This document shows positions 34,019 to 46,724 of a stretch of DNA of 64,000 nt, in pieces. The position numbers were made by a program, and so were the translations under genes. The notes under the pieces are model-generated. The model made no database searches and had not been told where the DNA came from. It saw only the letters and a list, made by a program, of their open reading frames with translations. Positions within the stretch are counted from its first letter, which is position 1, and each line of letters begins with the position of its first letter. The stretch comes from Fallopia convolvulus. Lineage: Eukaryota > Streptophyta > Magnoliopsida > Caryophyllales > Polygonaceae. The stretch covers positions 43,607,088 to 43,671,087 of the forward strand of contig OZ024721.1 in NCBI GenBank assembly GCA_964016875.1, in the 5' to 3' direction.

Positions 34019-37000
34019 CTATGAAGGGTTGAGATCGCGAGAGGCCTGACCACGCCATCTGCACAAGGAAACACGTAGTTAGGGCGATTACGGACCTGAT
34101 TAAACATATGATTACATGATTAAACATGAATCAGCATTATTTACTAACCTTGAGAGCAAGAACCTTGTAAGTGGACTTAAATTAGAGTTAGAATTGAGGT
34201 CCTTGTTCTGTTGTTGCTTTTTCTTGGCTTCAGCTTCTGCATTCAATTTTTCCTCGGACGCCTTGCTGACCCTTGAGAATGTGTGAATGGCAAGCTCCTT
34301 GAGATCTTTCACTGAAGGCTCCTTTGAGCTGTGAATTAAAATTGCCAATTGCTTTGTAAGATAAAGCAAGAAGATTTACCACATACTGACTGACAAGAAA
34401 CAAGACAAGCAGAGCAAAGATTTGTTCACCTTCCAAGTCGTTGAAATACCCTGCTAAGAAGGAAATCACAAGACCCGGGATTGAAACGCTCCATATCCAT
34501 TAGAGCATTGACCACAGCACGGGCAGAACCCTCTGAATCATCAGGAACAACCTGAAATGTACAGCAAAAAACTTTTAAAAAAAATATATAATTGCATTTA
34601 TCGATAGGAAAGAAACATTTGGGGACTCTGAACTAAATAAAACTTGAAAGCTTCATATTGCAACGTAATACAATAAAATTTCAAAGAACTAAGAAAGAAG
34701 CTTTTTGTTGGGACTAACCTCTTTTATTGAAGGGATGAACAAAGTTGCCAATGCAGCAGAAGACGACACGGCTGTCATTCTAGCATTTTCTTCATCATCA
34801 CTAGGTTGGCGTGATCTTGGAAAAGCCTTCATTGCATCTAAGTAATCACGACTATGTCTGTAGCATAACTAACTTTTCAGAACATTCTTCATATTACTTT
34901 TGGTACAAAACAATCATAAGCACAACAATAATGTTGGGCTTACCTTGGGGAATCTGAACTATTTGATGCCTCATCCCCTCTTCTATTTTCAGATACGTCT
35001 TTGTTGACCTTGTTCACTGCAGACCTCTCACGCACGTTTCCTTTTCTCAACCCCTTTTGTAAAGCAGCCTTTGCCTGCACAAATTAGCAGTAATATTGAT
35101 TGTTCCAAATAGAAAAGGTCAGATAAAATATCAAAGCAAAACTTTCCCAAAATATTGATGAAAAACAAAAGCAATGCCTTTTTGGTAGTTGGTGAAAGTA
35201 AATATGAGAATGAGAAAATTTGCAAGAGGATAGAGCTAAAACCTCAGCAAGGTTTGTAGCACTGTCTTCGAGAGAGGCACTAGAAGTTCTCTCAGGCATC
35301 CCAAATCTTGAACTTGGAGTTTGAGGTGAATCAGGATCATCATTTTTTCCCTGAAAAACAATAGTACCACTTGTGGAAGCATCTTCAGCAGAAGAAAATG
35401 TGTTGCTAGACTGTGTAACCATGACATGGCAGGGAAAAAGAAAAAAGAAAACATGTAAATAGCTAGTGCTGCAGAGTAAAACAATAAAATAATTTAGTAA
35501 GTCCTAATCAGCTCTTTAAATTGCTGGAAAAGGCATCAGCCAAACCTGAGCACTTCGATCATTAAGTAGAGATGATGATGGTTGTTCCTTGGGAGAACGT
35601 ACAACGACAGTACCAAAGCCAGTCCCAGAATCCTTATCCTGATTACATTTAAATAAAAGGTTATTTAGTTGCGTAACGTACAGGGCAATGAATGACTGCT
35701 TAAAATTCACACAAAAAAAATCAACTTCAGACCTAGAAATGGCAATTCACCAACATTTTACTAATTGCAAGTATCAATAGCAACTCATGATTTACCTAAA
35801 ATGAGAAAATTATGTTACAAATGAACACTATATAGTTCATAATATAAAATCACCCTTTCATGGACTAACCTACAAATTAATCCAAAGCTTATAACATTTG
35901 TATCAAGCAGCTTCCCTAGTTTCCTTTTTGCAAGCACTTTAATGATTCAATCATGCTGAGTGTATTAAGAATCAGGTCAAGTCCATTTCTCCAGTTTCAC
36001 CACACAAGTAATTATTAAAAACAAAACAGAAAAGCTCTTCTAACAAACAATACAAATAATGAAGGGCCTGAACTCAAAGATATTGCACAAAAGGTAGGAT
36101 GAATCCTCTGCTGGTTTCAAATAGAATCCTTAAGCCATATATAACAAAGCTACTAGACATACCTATATGTCACTAATTACACCTCAAACAAATGTTGGAT
36201 TAACAGAGGAAAAAAAAATTATAAACACAACAGATTAGGGGATGAAAATATCCATCTCACATATTCATGGAGATCACTTTCTTTTTCATCTGAGAAATCT
36301 CTAGAATGACGTCCAAGGGAAACCTCTGATGATTCGTACAGTCCATTGCCAGATGGCAACTTGCCAAAGTTATCATTTTCTGCATTCTTTATAAGGGAAG
36401 CCTCATATTGCATTGGATTCTCTTCTTTCTTTGCTCTCCCTTGAGGCGGCCTCAAAACACTTCGAACAGTACCACTGCTCAGTGTACCCCCAATGCTAAA
36501 GTCCCATCCCGCATTTTTGGGGTATTTTGCCAGATTACTGAAAATAATAATAGTCACTCAAATTCAATACCAGAGAAAATAATATCAAGAGAATAAAGTT
36601 TCAACCCACCTAGCTCGAACAGTTCCTTCAACTCCAGGAGCTTTTGTCACCTTAACAGTGTCAGACCCTACACCAAAGTCCCTAACGCCATCTCTAAACT
36701 CATCTGTTTCTTCTTTTATCTGGTACTTTGGCCGCTCTCTGTCATCGTAGTGCAGAAAAAAAAGATATTGAGAAGTTAAATTTAACAGGAAAAATGTATC
36801 ATTGCTACCAATACAGAGACTGTATCATCTATGGAAGCCAAACATATGGCAGACGAGATGAACATCGTGATGAATTCTCTACTCTACCTGCCTACTATGT
36901 TAAAATTGACGTCACTACCAGTATAATGTAAAGTGAGCTAACATACCTTATTCTCTCCGTAAGCCTTTGACTTTTCCTCGCACTCCTAATAAAACGATGC

Positions 37001-40000
37001 TTTAGAAGCTCTTTCGCACTTGGTCTCTGATATAAAAGTACAATGCATTAACATTACACTCACAATTTCATAATAGAGCATCTAGGTAGAAATATGTGCA
37101 AAGATTAAATCCAGTGACAGCACAACTAATTTCCACAATGCCAGTCATTCTTATGCTTATTCTATTATAGGTAGACAATCCCTATTCAGCAATAATGCAG
37201 GTAAATCAGCTCTTACTTTTTATTTTCATTTTAATTCACAGTGCCAAACATATTTCATAGCTAATCAGCATAGAACAATTTAGGTAGAAGAATGTGCAAA
37301 GATTAAAAACCAGTGACAGCACAAGCACAAATTAATTCCAAAATACCAGTCATTCTTATAAGTATTCTATGAAAGGTAGACACTCCCTATCCAGCAATAA
37401 TGCAGGTACATCAGTTCTTTCACTTTTTTTCATTCTAACCCATGGTGCCCTATAAATCCAAAACCAGAATGCATATATATAACCACGTGCTAAATCAAGT
37501 ATCATAAAAATATATCAGCAAATACTACATTTTAATCTAGTAGTCTAGTACAGCATAAATATTTGTTTCCCCGTTCTATATGAAATATACATGCACACAA
37601 AAATTTAAACAGTATTTGAGGGTGGAGGGGGAATAAACCAAGCTGTGTAGAGATAATGAAAGCTTGCCTCAGCAGGAAGCTTCTTCAAGCATAAAGACAC
37701 AAACTCTTTCATGGGACGAGAAAAATGCTCATCTAACTGCAGAACAGATGGATACTGTCAGCCTTGCATGATGGTTACAAGGGTACAAATGGAAAAAATG
37801 CCACCAAATGAAAGGGAGGAGGGGAAGGGTAAGTATCAATGAATTAAATGTTCAGACTATTGAATAATCTTCATAGAGGTTCAATAAATGAACATTGAAT
37901 AACCTGCGGTGGATTTTCACGTGGTATGATAAAGAGAACTCTCATTGGATGAAGGTCTGCAAGGGGTGGCTCCCCCTTTGCCATTTCAATTGCAGTTATC
38001 CCAAGGGACCATATATCAGCCTGCGTTAAGCAATTACAGAACATATTAATCTACCTAGCTCAACAAATTTATCCACATTTTTCACAGTATTATACTTACC
38101 AGCCACCAGATAATTAAGATTTAAGACTGCAAAGGTGAACTAATATAATGTTTTATGAATAAAGAATGACTGAAAATAGAAATTACGTATGTATGCTAAC
38201 AGACTAACTAGCTCAAAAACATGCCTTCTCATTGTAACCGTCTGAATTTTGGATTACTTCCGGAGCCATCCAAAAAGGTGTTCCGACAAATGTCTGCCAA
38301 TAAACAACATATTTAAATGAAGCTATAAGAAAACTTGTACATTGGTGATAATGATCATTAGTAATTTGCATGAAACACAAATATACAAAGGAAATGAAAA
38401 GTTCCTTAAGCATTGACAATTTGAAATCAAGGAATTGGCCAAGGATGAACATAAAAATTAAAAAATTCAAGCAACATTGTTCTATCAAGACATCATACAT
38501 GCTTTGCTTGTTATAAGAAAAAAAGGATACAATAAGTGTGACATAAATATATTAAAAGTGGAGGGAAGAAATGCTGCAAAAGGAAAAACTAAATCTCGAG
38601 CACAAAGTCCACTAGCATGTAGATGATGAAACAAGTGGTAAAACCGTAATTGGACGGTCAGTCCTTCCAATAACACTTCATAAATTTAGAAAAACCAAGT
38701 AGGCCATAGATTTATATGATTCAGAACAAATTAGTTTTAAACAGAAAAGAGAAGGTATGCATGAAACAAACACAATACAAAAATGCTTTACCTTCCTCCT
38801 CGATATTGTTTTTGTTAATTGAGCAGAAACACCAAAGTCTGCAACCTAATATACAAATACAAAATACAAAATATACAGCAGAAATGAAGTGTCAATATTC
38901 TACATTGGGGGAAATTTACCCATGTTTTGGGATATATTGGAAAAATACCTTAACATCACCGCTCTCTGTCAACAATATATTTGCAGCTGCCATGATCCAG
39001 TGATAATTAAGTCAGGGCTTAGTACAAGGACAACTCATGTAAAAGTTATCATAAACAATAAGTATTAGGCAGGATGTGGGGGGGAAAAGGGTGTACTCTC
39101 CATCAGTGGCGGAGAGGGTTTAGAGAAGAGGAAAAACTTCTTTATATAGTGTAGTCAGTTATCTCAATTTTGAAGGATGAAAACAGACACGGAGAAGAAT
39201 TTTTATTACCTTTAATATCTCTGTGGATTTTTCCTTCAGAATGAAGATAATCAATGGCATGCAACAAATCACGCAGGATGCATGATATCGATATTTCATC
39301 AAGAGGAGGGCCTGATTGCAGCTGTGCAGAAAAACAAGTATCAGCCTCTATAAACAATATTTTTGCAATCACGGTTATTTGGTTTTGGCAGGTAAGAAAT
39401 TTTAGGAGATTGTTAATAGAGGCACCAGTCAGATAACATAACAAACCCCAAATTCAGAAAAATTGTTAATTACTTGGCCTATATGAGTGCATACATCAGG
39501 TATACCATCCTGTGTTCAGCCTCTACTTCCACATAACAAAACTAACTTACACAAACCAATCAGCATAGTTAGTCTAGTTGACAGGTATCCATCTGTTAGG
39601 ATATCATATTAATATCCAAATATTCCAAGTTATCCTTACAAAACCATGTAGCTAGATTGCACGTTATGACCTTTTATAGAAAAGACCAAATTCAATAACA
39701 TGACAGCATATGATAGAGAAAAAGGATAGTCAACAGTCAGAATCAAAATGTCAAGGAAAACCATAAACCAGTAGAAGTAACCTACTAAGTCAGCAACAGA
39801 ACCACCAGCCATGTATTCCATTATAATCCAAAGCTTTGTTTCACGAAGATATGAACCATAATACTCCGTGATATATGGTGATCGGCATTGTGATAGAACT
39901 GAAATTTCCTGGAAAAGCAACTTCAATTAAGGAACACAAAATCATTTCCAATAAAGTTAAAGCAATGGTAAAATAATATTACCTTCTGAATATCATCAAT

Positions 40001-40985
40001 TTCATCTTCCCTGTAGATAACAGACATAAAGAACTTTCAAAAAATTGTTTTCAGTCATAAGTAAATGAAATAGGAGTGAAAAGTAGGGAGTATGATAAAT
40101 GATACAATAAGAACATCAAGCTGAAAAATAATGACGCAGCATTTTTGGAAAACATAACAGAGGTAAAAGAACAATTTATTACAAGTAACTACACGAATGC
40201 CCAACAGTCAACATTTATAGCTTTACACAAAGACAAGTATTCCCTGATATGCTAAAGCAAACAATCCAAAACCAAACAAAAGAAAACAAGTTCTCATACA
40301 GATGTAATTAACCTTCTGCAAGAATATATTCATGTCTAAAAAAGATGCAAAGTTTTTAATTAGTATAAGAAAACACTCACGATTCCTCCAAGTCAATAAC
40401 TTTAATGGCAACAACTTTGTTCAATTCCTTATCAAACCTGCAAAAAGAGGTGCCATATGTATATATTAGGTGCAACATCTGCAATAAATCAAAAAAAATT
40501 TAAGCACAATGAACTCAGTTCTTAAAAACAGCACAGTGCAACATCACAGCATAACAAGTTAAAAGGTCCTGCTGACAAGTATGAAAGGTAACAGTACCAG
40601 CTTGGATCAACTGCAAGTGCCAAATATTTTAAGAAATATACCTATTTAGAGCAAAGTTCCTGAAGAAAATCAGAACTTCTACCTAAAGAAATCCTTGTAT
40701 CAAACAGATCAAGATTAAACAGAACATCTATTATGGGTAACATCTCAGTAATCATACACATAGCCAATGTTCACTACATGCACTCAACCTGTAGGAAAAT
40801 TCGAGCAGAATAAGCTTTAAAAGCATTTTAACTCTTGAAGATATCAAGAGACAGACAAAATGAAATAATACAGTGAATCAATCATCATACCCTTTATAGA
40901 CGTCTCCAAAAGAACCTCTTCCAATCAGCTCTACTGAATCGAATCTTGACCCTGCAGCCTCTAAAAAACCTGCAGCATCAGCCAT
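34019..40985 (-). CDS. MAP4K: Ste20/GCK-type protein kinase, MAP4K-alpha family, 706 aa, 20 coding exons
   Basis: Exons in coding order: 40891-40985, 40381-40437, 39983-40010, 39786-39908, 39210-39321, 38949-38986, 38792-38845, 38225-38293, 37904-38020, 37668-37736, 36947-37026, 36610-36738, 36261-36537, 35546-35638, 35243-35410, 34944-35074, 34719-34857, 34430-34551, 34149-34328 and 34019-34058. They sum to 2121 nt and stay in frame throughout. Kinase domain: GRGSFG loop at residues 22-27, Lys44 in VAIK, HRDIKAAN at 134-141, ADFG at 153-156, and GTPFWMAPEV as the GCK activation segment. The C-terminal half is Ser-rich with conserved blocks (NAGWDFSIGGTLSSGTVR, NLSPLTRFLLSRW). Such Ste20-like serine/threonine kinases act upstream in MAP kinase or Hippo-like signalling. 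Introns 8 (AAG|GCATGT) and 10 (GAG|GCAAGC) begin with GC. The length and order fit the Arabidopsis MAP4K-alpha genes, so it is probably functional. Confidence 0.95.
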
Positions 40986-41764
40986 TTTTCCTCTAAAAAA
41001 ATGACCTTACCACTATGCCAACCCTATTCTCCTTGCTATTTGACAATAGCCCACAGAAATTTGCAATCAAATATCTTCAAATTCGTCACATTCTTCAACA
41101 GGGAGTTCCATTTCATGACCGTTCCCTATTCACAAAACACGAGAGCTCTTCACCTCCAACCTCATAAATCTACAACAAAAGCGCTCAACAATCAATCTTC
41201 CCAATCAACGGGGAATTATAAGGAGCAGCCACATTCAAGTGGCGAAAAATTCAAGTTTTCAGTAGGGATCTCGAAAACTACAATTGAAAAACAAATTCGA
41301 CGGCACAATGTACATGGCTTTGTCGCACCGAGGGGGTTGTTGTTTAGATTCAAATCAAAGAATTCGACCCGCTTCGGAAAATGACAGAGCAACAATCAAC
41401 GAAAGAGAAATTGAGTAAGAAGATGATGCAAAATCGAAATATCAACGGAAAGGGACAAGTAGTTATCGCATTAAACAGCGTGATTGGTGAAACAAAGTCT
41501 AGGGTTCATGATCTGCGCGATAAAGAGCATACCAGATATTTGGAGGCTTTACAGGGTCGAATTCGGGCAGTTTGATTGGGACATGTAGACAGGGAAGTAA
41601 CTTGTTAGAGACACACTGAGCCTGAGGGCCGAAATGCCATAGATCTTTCTCTTCCCCCTCTTTCCGCTGCTTCTGTTTTTCTGCTCCTCTAGACAGCGAA
41701 GCACGACAAAATACAAGAAATGTTTTTGGTTTAGAAATTAAATTCATGAAACATTTGCAACTAA
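40986..41764. other. Upstream region of the kinase gene
   Basis: Between the kinase start codon and the tRNA gene. It should hold the 5' UTR and promoter of the kinase on the minus strand. Plus-strand ORFs (41001-41384, 41381-41575) have no recognisable protein and lie antisense to the leader, so I do not call them genes. Confidence 0.5.
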
Positions 41765-41836
41765 GTCGTTGTAGTATAGTGGTAAGTATTCCCGCCTGTC
41801 ACGCGGGTGACCCGGGTTCGATCCCCGGCAACGGCG
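41765..41836 (+). tRNA. tRNA-Asp (GUC)
   Basis: A 72-nt cloverleaf: acceptor stem GTCGTTG/CAACGGC with discriminator G, D arm TAGTATAGTGGTAAGTA (A box TAGTATAGTGG), anticodon stem CCCGC/GCGGG with loop CTGTCAC (anticodon GTC), T arm CCCGGGTTCGATCCCCGG (B box GGTTCGATCCC). CCA is not encoded. A run of eight T follows at once as the Pol III terminator. An intact nuclear-type gene. Confidence 0.97.
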
Positions 41837-42090
41837 GTTTTTTTTATCCTTTTCGTCACACTGAGATATTGGGCTACTGGGCCTTTACACACGTATTGGC
41901 CTTTTTATCTGTGCCCATTGATAATGGCTTATAATTTTGGTGAATTATAAATATTTTATTTGCATACATAAGTGTTTTGAGGGAGAAAATCGTTGTAAAG
42001 AAATTGAGATTTTTTTTTTAAGAATTTATTCGATTTAGGGTTGGTCAATTTTATTTTATTTTTTTGATAAGGTTATAGTTTTGTATTGGA
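41837..42090. other. Intergenic, after the tRNA
   Basis: AT-rich sequence with the poly-T terminator of the tRNA. Nothing else is recognised. Confidence 0.4.
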
Positions 42091-42094
42091 CCAA

Positions 42095-43020
42095 AATTAC
42101 TCAATACCAATGACATCTTTACGGATGAGAGTATTAAGCTCTGGGTGTAAGCCTACCATCATCATCTTGGGGGAAAACATAGGTTAGATGTGCAATTTTG
42201 TCAGCAACAGAATTAGCATTTCTATAGATGTCCTCTAAGGAGGAACATATCATCCGAAAATCTGTTACTAACATTTCAATTTCCCAATGACAATCTCTCA
42301 CCACATAGAGCTTTGATTAATATTTGGTTGTCACTTTCTATTTCCAGTTTCCGTATACCTAATTTAATAGCTTGTTGAAGACCCTTATATAAGGCTAGTG
42401 TTTCAGCTTGTAGAATCGTTCTCCTATTTTTTCACATCCCATCCTCACCATTTCTCTCTTACTGTTTCTAATAATAAATCCAATCGAAGTATTCTCATTC
42501 CTGTTTTCGGACACATCCACATTTAATTTGAACCACCCCTCACATCTCACAAGGCTTTCACCATCCCTCTTGTTGTCTATGTCCTTGTTGTGTTTTTCGG
42601 TGTCAGATGTTTGTTTTCACTTTTTGTATTTTCTTGCATAGCCTTTTCCCAATTTTTGCATTGACTTATATTGAACTGATAAAGGTCCGTGATGACATTC
42701 TGATTATCAAAAGTTGTCTTGTTTCTATTATACCGTATAGACCACCACCCAGTTAATATAGTGGCTATTTTATTTTTTCTAATTTTGCTCTGAAGGTCGA
42801 ATACAATGTCCTTTATGTTTTTTAGAACATCTGACGCGTCTTATGTAGCTTCTTGAACATCATTCTACCATGTCGAAATCTGACCTTGCCGCCTAGAGTC
42901 GCTCCAAGACATGATCCGGTTTCTCCACGATAGCCGGAGAGAACCTTGTCATCTCCTTCACCGAGTCGGAATGCCAATTCCAATTTGGATATATTAATTT
43001 GGTTCACTATTAGCACCATG
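42095..43020 (-). pseudogene. LINE (non-LTR) remnant: RNase H-like domain
   Basis: On the minus strand 42480-42560 reads CEGWFKLNVDVSENRNENTS and GFIIRNSKREMVRMG, followed after a frame change by AETLALYKGLQQAIKLGIRK and LEIESDNQILIKAL (42330-42420). This is the plant RNase H (RVT_3) that ends many LINE polyproteins. Upstream (to about 43020) are pieces like WWSIRYNRNK of the preceding zinc-binding region. Stops and frame changes make it a relic. Confidence 0.7.
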
Positions 43021-43050
43021 ATTTGGCTGGCTGAGCAAGATATTAATCTA

Positions 43051-43343
43051 TCTATATACTAAAGAAGAAGCCTTTTGGCCACATGTCAACCTATTATTCA
43101 ATTCGCTTATGTGTCATTTTTTGGTATTTTTGAATTTTTATTTTTATCAATAATTTAGGTCCCACTATATTTTAACTAATTTTTTTATACTTATTAAAAT
43201 AATAAATACTTAACATTCCTAATATATAGGCATTTCAAAATTTAAACATTAATATATTTTTAAATTATGTAAATTTGAAAAATAAGTTATTTATGCAACA
43301 TATTTTTAAACAAAACCCGTACCATGTACGGGAATTCAACTAG
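43051..43343 (+). mobile_element. Short non-autonomous Helitron, 293 bp
   Basis: Starts TCTATATACTAAAGAAGAAG and ends ...AATTCAACTAG, inserted between A and T (A|TC...CTAG|T). Seven bases before CTAG is a perfect hairpin, CCCGTAC-CAT-GTACGGG (43316-43332). 5' TC, 3' CTAG, a terminal hairpin at this distance, no TIR and AT insertion are the full set of Helitron signs. It is too short to code for anything. Confidence 0.88.
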
Positions 43344-43975
43344 TTACTTTCTATAGTTTTTTCAATAGTATGGTGGCGACGAATGATTTTGGCGATCATT
43401 TGAAAATGAGATGACAATAATATGAGGGTTAGACACATGGAAATAAATTAATGACCTTAAATTTTTATAAAGCAAGGATAAAATGACATGTGTTAAAATC
43501 CTACATGGCTTAATGTAGAATCGTCATGTGGTGAAATCTGACGTGGCGCAATATAATAACTTGAATCCTTAACGGTTTTAATTATACATAGATTTGATAC
43601 AGTGTGTGATCAGTGAAGAGCGGTAGTAAAACAGCGTATATTCAGCCAAAAAATGAAACAGAATATTTTTCCACCAATTTTTACAAAAGTTTTTATATGA
43701 GAATCACTAAAAGTTACACAATATTCATGTACTTGTAATTTCTTTTGTTATTTTTTTAATTTTACCCTTAATTATTAAAGACATAGATTAAGTGAATACA
43801 TTTATTTTGTGGCATTCACCATAAAAATAATTATTTTATATTTTAAACTCCTCTATTTTTTTTTAATCCATTCTTCTTTTCTAAAAGATGGCCTTACTTG
43901 GAGTTGGAGGTAATCTAAATTAATTTAGAGAATGAATCATGTCGGTTTTGTTCCCATGAAATTTGTTAAAAAGAG
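43344..43975. other. AT-rich intergenic sequence
   Basis: No supported gene or element ends. Confidence 0.4.
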
Positions 43976-43977
43976 GC

Positions 43978-44748
43978 ATATTATACATAATACAGTAAAA
44001 GTAATAAACAAACACTAAATTTATCTAATTTGCTAACAGATCCTTAACCTAAATTTTCATTTGGAATCCTAATTTTTCATTTTTTTCAATCCTCCATCCC
44101 TAAATTTCCAAAAAATGGACCTTTTACTCTTCTTCTTCCTCTAGGCAAACCTACGTTGTCCGGCAGTCACGACTCACGACCACCGTTACACCGCTCCGAC
44201 ATTGACCAACACCCCTCGCCTATCTCCGCCTTTGCGGTGTTGCCCTCGCACCATCGTTATCCTCCTGTGTTTAGATCTTGCATAGAAGTTAGGATTTCAC
44301 AATGCACAATTCTGCCTATTATTGGATTCCGCCTCCAGCCAGCCAACCTAGCCCTTCCACCGCTGCCTATAGTTGTTAGCCTTCGATAGCAATATTCGTG
44401 GTCAATCGTTGTTCATGTCTCAAACTGGAGCAATTATTGGTTTCAATTAGCAGACTTTAGTTTAACAAGGTCATAGTCTTAAGGTTGAAAAGTCAACAAT
44501 TTATTAAATATAGCACAAAAGTTTGCAATTTCACATATAAATTAATCATCAAATCTTCGGAGATAAGTCGTATTCTTCGAGAGGGAGGATGAGTAAGTTT
44601 TTTGGGTTGGAGATCTGAAATCTTCGGAGATTAGTGAGAAGTGTTCAAAGAGTGTGGATGAGTGAGTTTTTTAGGGTGAAGGACCTTTTTGTAAATTAGA
44701 TAAATTTTGTGTTTAGTTATTATTTTTACCGTGTTGTAAATAATAGTT
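43978..44748. mobile_element. TIR element with gene-like cargo (approximate ends)
   Basis: The left arm ...CAGTAAAAGTAATAAACAAA followed by CACTAAATTTATCTAATTT is mirrored on the right by AAATTAGATAAATTTTGTGT followed by TTAGTTATTATTTTTACCG. The arms are about 40-55 bp and imperfect. The centre (44,140-44,400) is GC-richer with a 77-codon open frame (MSGSHDSRPPLHRSDIDQHP...) that I do not recognise, possibly captured host sequence. No clean target duplication found. Confidence 0.5.
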
Positions 44749-44754
44749 ATGAAA

Positions 44755-44945
44755 ATTTATAGGTGAAGTTCAAAAACTCTATAGAAAATTAATGAACCCA
44801 TTGGAAAAAATTAAAAAAGAGAAAAAATTATAAGTTGATATAGAAAAATCCAATTTTAGGCGTTGAATTTTTAGTTAACGATCAAGGTCTTGTCAACTCT
44901 ACCCATTGAATTTTTTCTCAACCCCACTGAAACTAAATCTGAATC
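44755..44945 (-). repeat. MITE copy, same family as 51528-51732 in opposite orientation
   Basis: AACTCTATAGAAAATTAATG and AACCCATTGG here correspond to the reverse complement of CGACGGGTTCATTAATTTCC and TATAGGGTTTTAG at 51,660-51,690; both also share 'aagatcttgat' / 'atcaaggtctt' and 'cactgaaac' / 'gttccagtg' ends. This copy is more degraded. Confidence 0.5.
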
Positions 44946-45093
44946 CTGAAAGAATAATATTTATAGAGAGAATAGAGAACCCTTTACAATCATTGGATCT
45001 CGGAGAAATAGACGATTTTGATTAAAACATCATTAAAATGAAAAATATTGGAAAACCTTGGCATGGATGAATTTTATTTCAAAAAATGCGTAT

Positions 45094-45319
45094 TATAAGT
45101 GCTTGTGTTTTTTTTTTGAATGGGTAAGGATTAGGATCGCCACAAGTACTACTTGGGCTCGCCTAGAACATTCACTAGGAATGAGAACTGGTTACTAACC
45201 AATTCTAAAGAAGAAGGGCAAATCGCCGCCCGTGGGGTTCGAAACGGTGACCTCGAGGTACTACCCCAGAGGCTAAACAGTTCAACCAAATGCTCGAAGG
45301 CTATAAGTGCTTGTGTTTT
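45094..45319 (-). mobile_element. tRNA-derived SINE with 18-bp target-site duplication
   Basis: The direct repeat TATAAGTGCTTGTGTTTT flanks the insert at 45094-45111 and 45302-45319. On the minus strand the insert begins with a tRNA-like head (A-box-like TGGTTGAACTGTTTAGCC, B-box GTTTCGAACCCC), has a body of about 100 bp and ends in an A run directly before the left duplication. This is the full layout of a Pol III-driven SINE mobilised by LINE machinery. The body is about 190 bp. Confidence 0.85.
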
Positions 45320-45984
45320 ACTATGTTAGAGCATCTCCAACAGATGCTCTAAAATTTTCCCCAAAATGGAGAATCAATTGTCAAATTCTCTAAAAAAATT
45401 CACCCCAACTCCAGCAGATTCTCTATTTTGAATAACACTATATTTAATACTTTTAATTTTATCATATAAAATATTCTACCATGCATTTCTAATAATTAAA
45501 TAAATATTATCTTACTTAAGTTAAAAAAATTCTAAAATCTTAATGTAATAAATGATAAGTTATTTTTTATTTGACTTATAGAAAAATAAAATATTAACCT
45601 AATGAATGATACATTATTTATTATTTGACTATAAGAAAATAAAATATTCTGGAATTTAGGGCATTTTCAACAAATTCTCTATATTTTTTTTCAAAATGAA
45701 GAACTAAAACTTATATTTTCTAATTTTATTACTCCAACTCTAACAAATTCTCTATTTTAGAAAATTCTACATATATTATAATTATTATTTTATATTTTAA
45801 AGTATTATAATATAAGGGTCCAGTTCAGGTGCGAATGGGCGCCCAGGTGCGAAATAAGAAAGAACAAGAGTCGCTGGATGAAGAAAAATCAAAGAAGCTG
45901 ATCATTTCACTTAAAAGGGGGAAAAACGGCACGGGTGAATTATTTGCTTATTTTTGAAAAAAACGAAAATAGGACGCACCCAGA

Positions 45985-46290
45985 TTTTTCATCAATAATG
46001 TGGATTTGTTCATCAATAATGTGGATTTGTTCATCAACACTATGATTTTGTTCATCAAAACTGTGATTTTGTGCATAAATAAACTATTGCTTGTGCATCA
46101 AAAATCTATTATTTGTACATAAAAAATGAACAAATGTGTATCAAAATTGCATGCAATATGTTCATCAACATTGTGATTTTTTTCATAAAAAAAAAAACAA
46201 AAATAGGACATTGTGATTTTGTTCATCAACATTGTGATTTTGTTCATCAACACTGTGATTTTGTTCATCAAAATTGTGATTTTGTGAATA
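45985..46290. repeat. Short tandem repeats, core TTGTGATTTTGTTCATCAA
   Basis: About ten head-to-tail units of 19-24 bp alternating TTGTTCATCAA and AATGTGGATTTG / CTGTGATTTTG. The open frame through it (HQHCDFVHQHCDFV...) is a product of the repetition. Confidence 0.8.
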
Positions 46291-46724
46291 AATGAACTAT
46301 TGTTTGTGCATCAAATATCTATTGTTTGTATATAAAAAATGGATGAATGTGTATCGAAATTGTATGCATTAACATATGTGTGTTCATCATAATTATTCGT
46401 ATGTGAGACAAAACTAATTGTTTTGATGTCGGTCTTGGTTTTTTCTTGTTTGACTCCTTTGGATTTGTCATTGTTGCTACTGTGAAACACGTGACTACTT
46501 CTTGGGTTAATCACTCCTATTCGGTTTGCCGCTGGGTTGTTCTCTTATCATACATCATATTATTGCAAAGTCGGATAATTTATCTATTATCCTTTGCATT
46601 CAAGCTTCTATATCAAGCTTAACTTATTTATGTACTATATTGAGCACTTTATTCGTTTCTTTTGTTGTGCTCATATAGGTAGACATGAAAATTGTGTAGA
46701 TAGTCCTAAAGGTACAAATTGATG

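Noticed and set aside
41001..41384. Plus-strand ORF of 127 codons upstream of the kinase
   Set aside because: Antisense to the kinase leader; no domain and no homologous pattern recognised.
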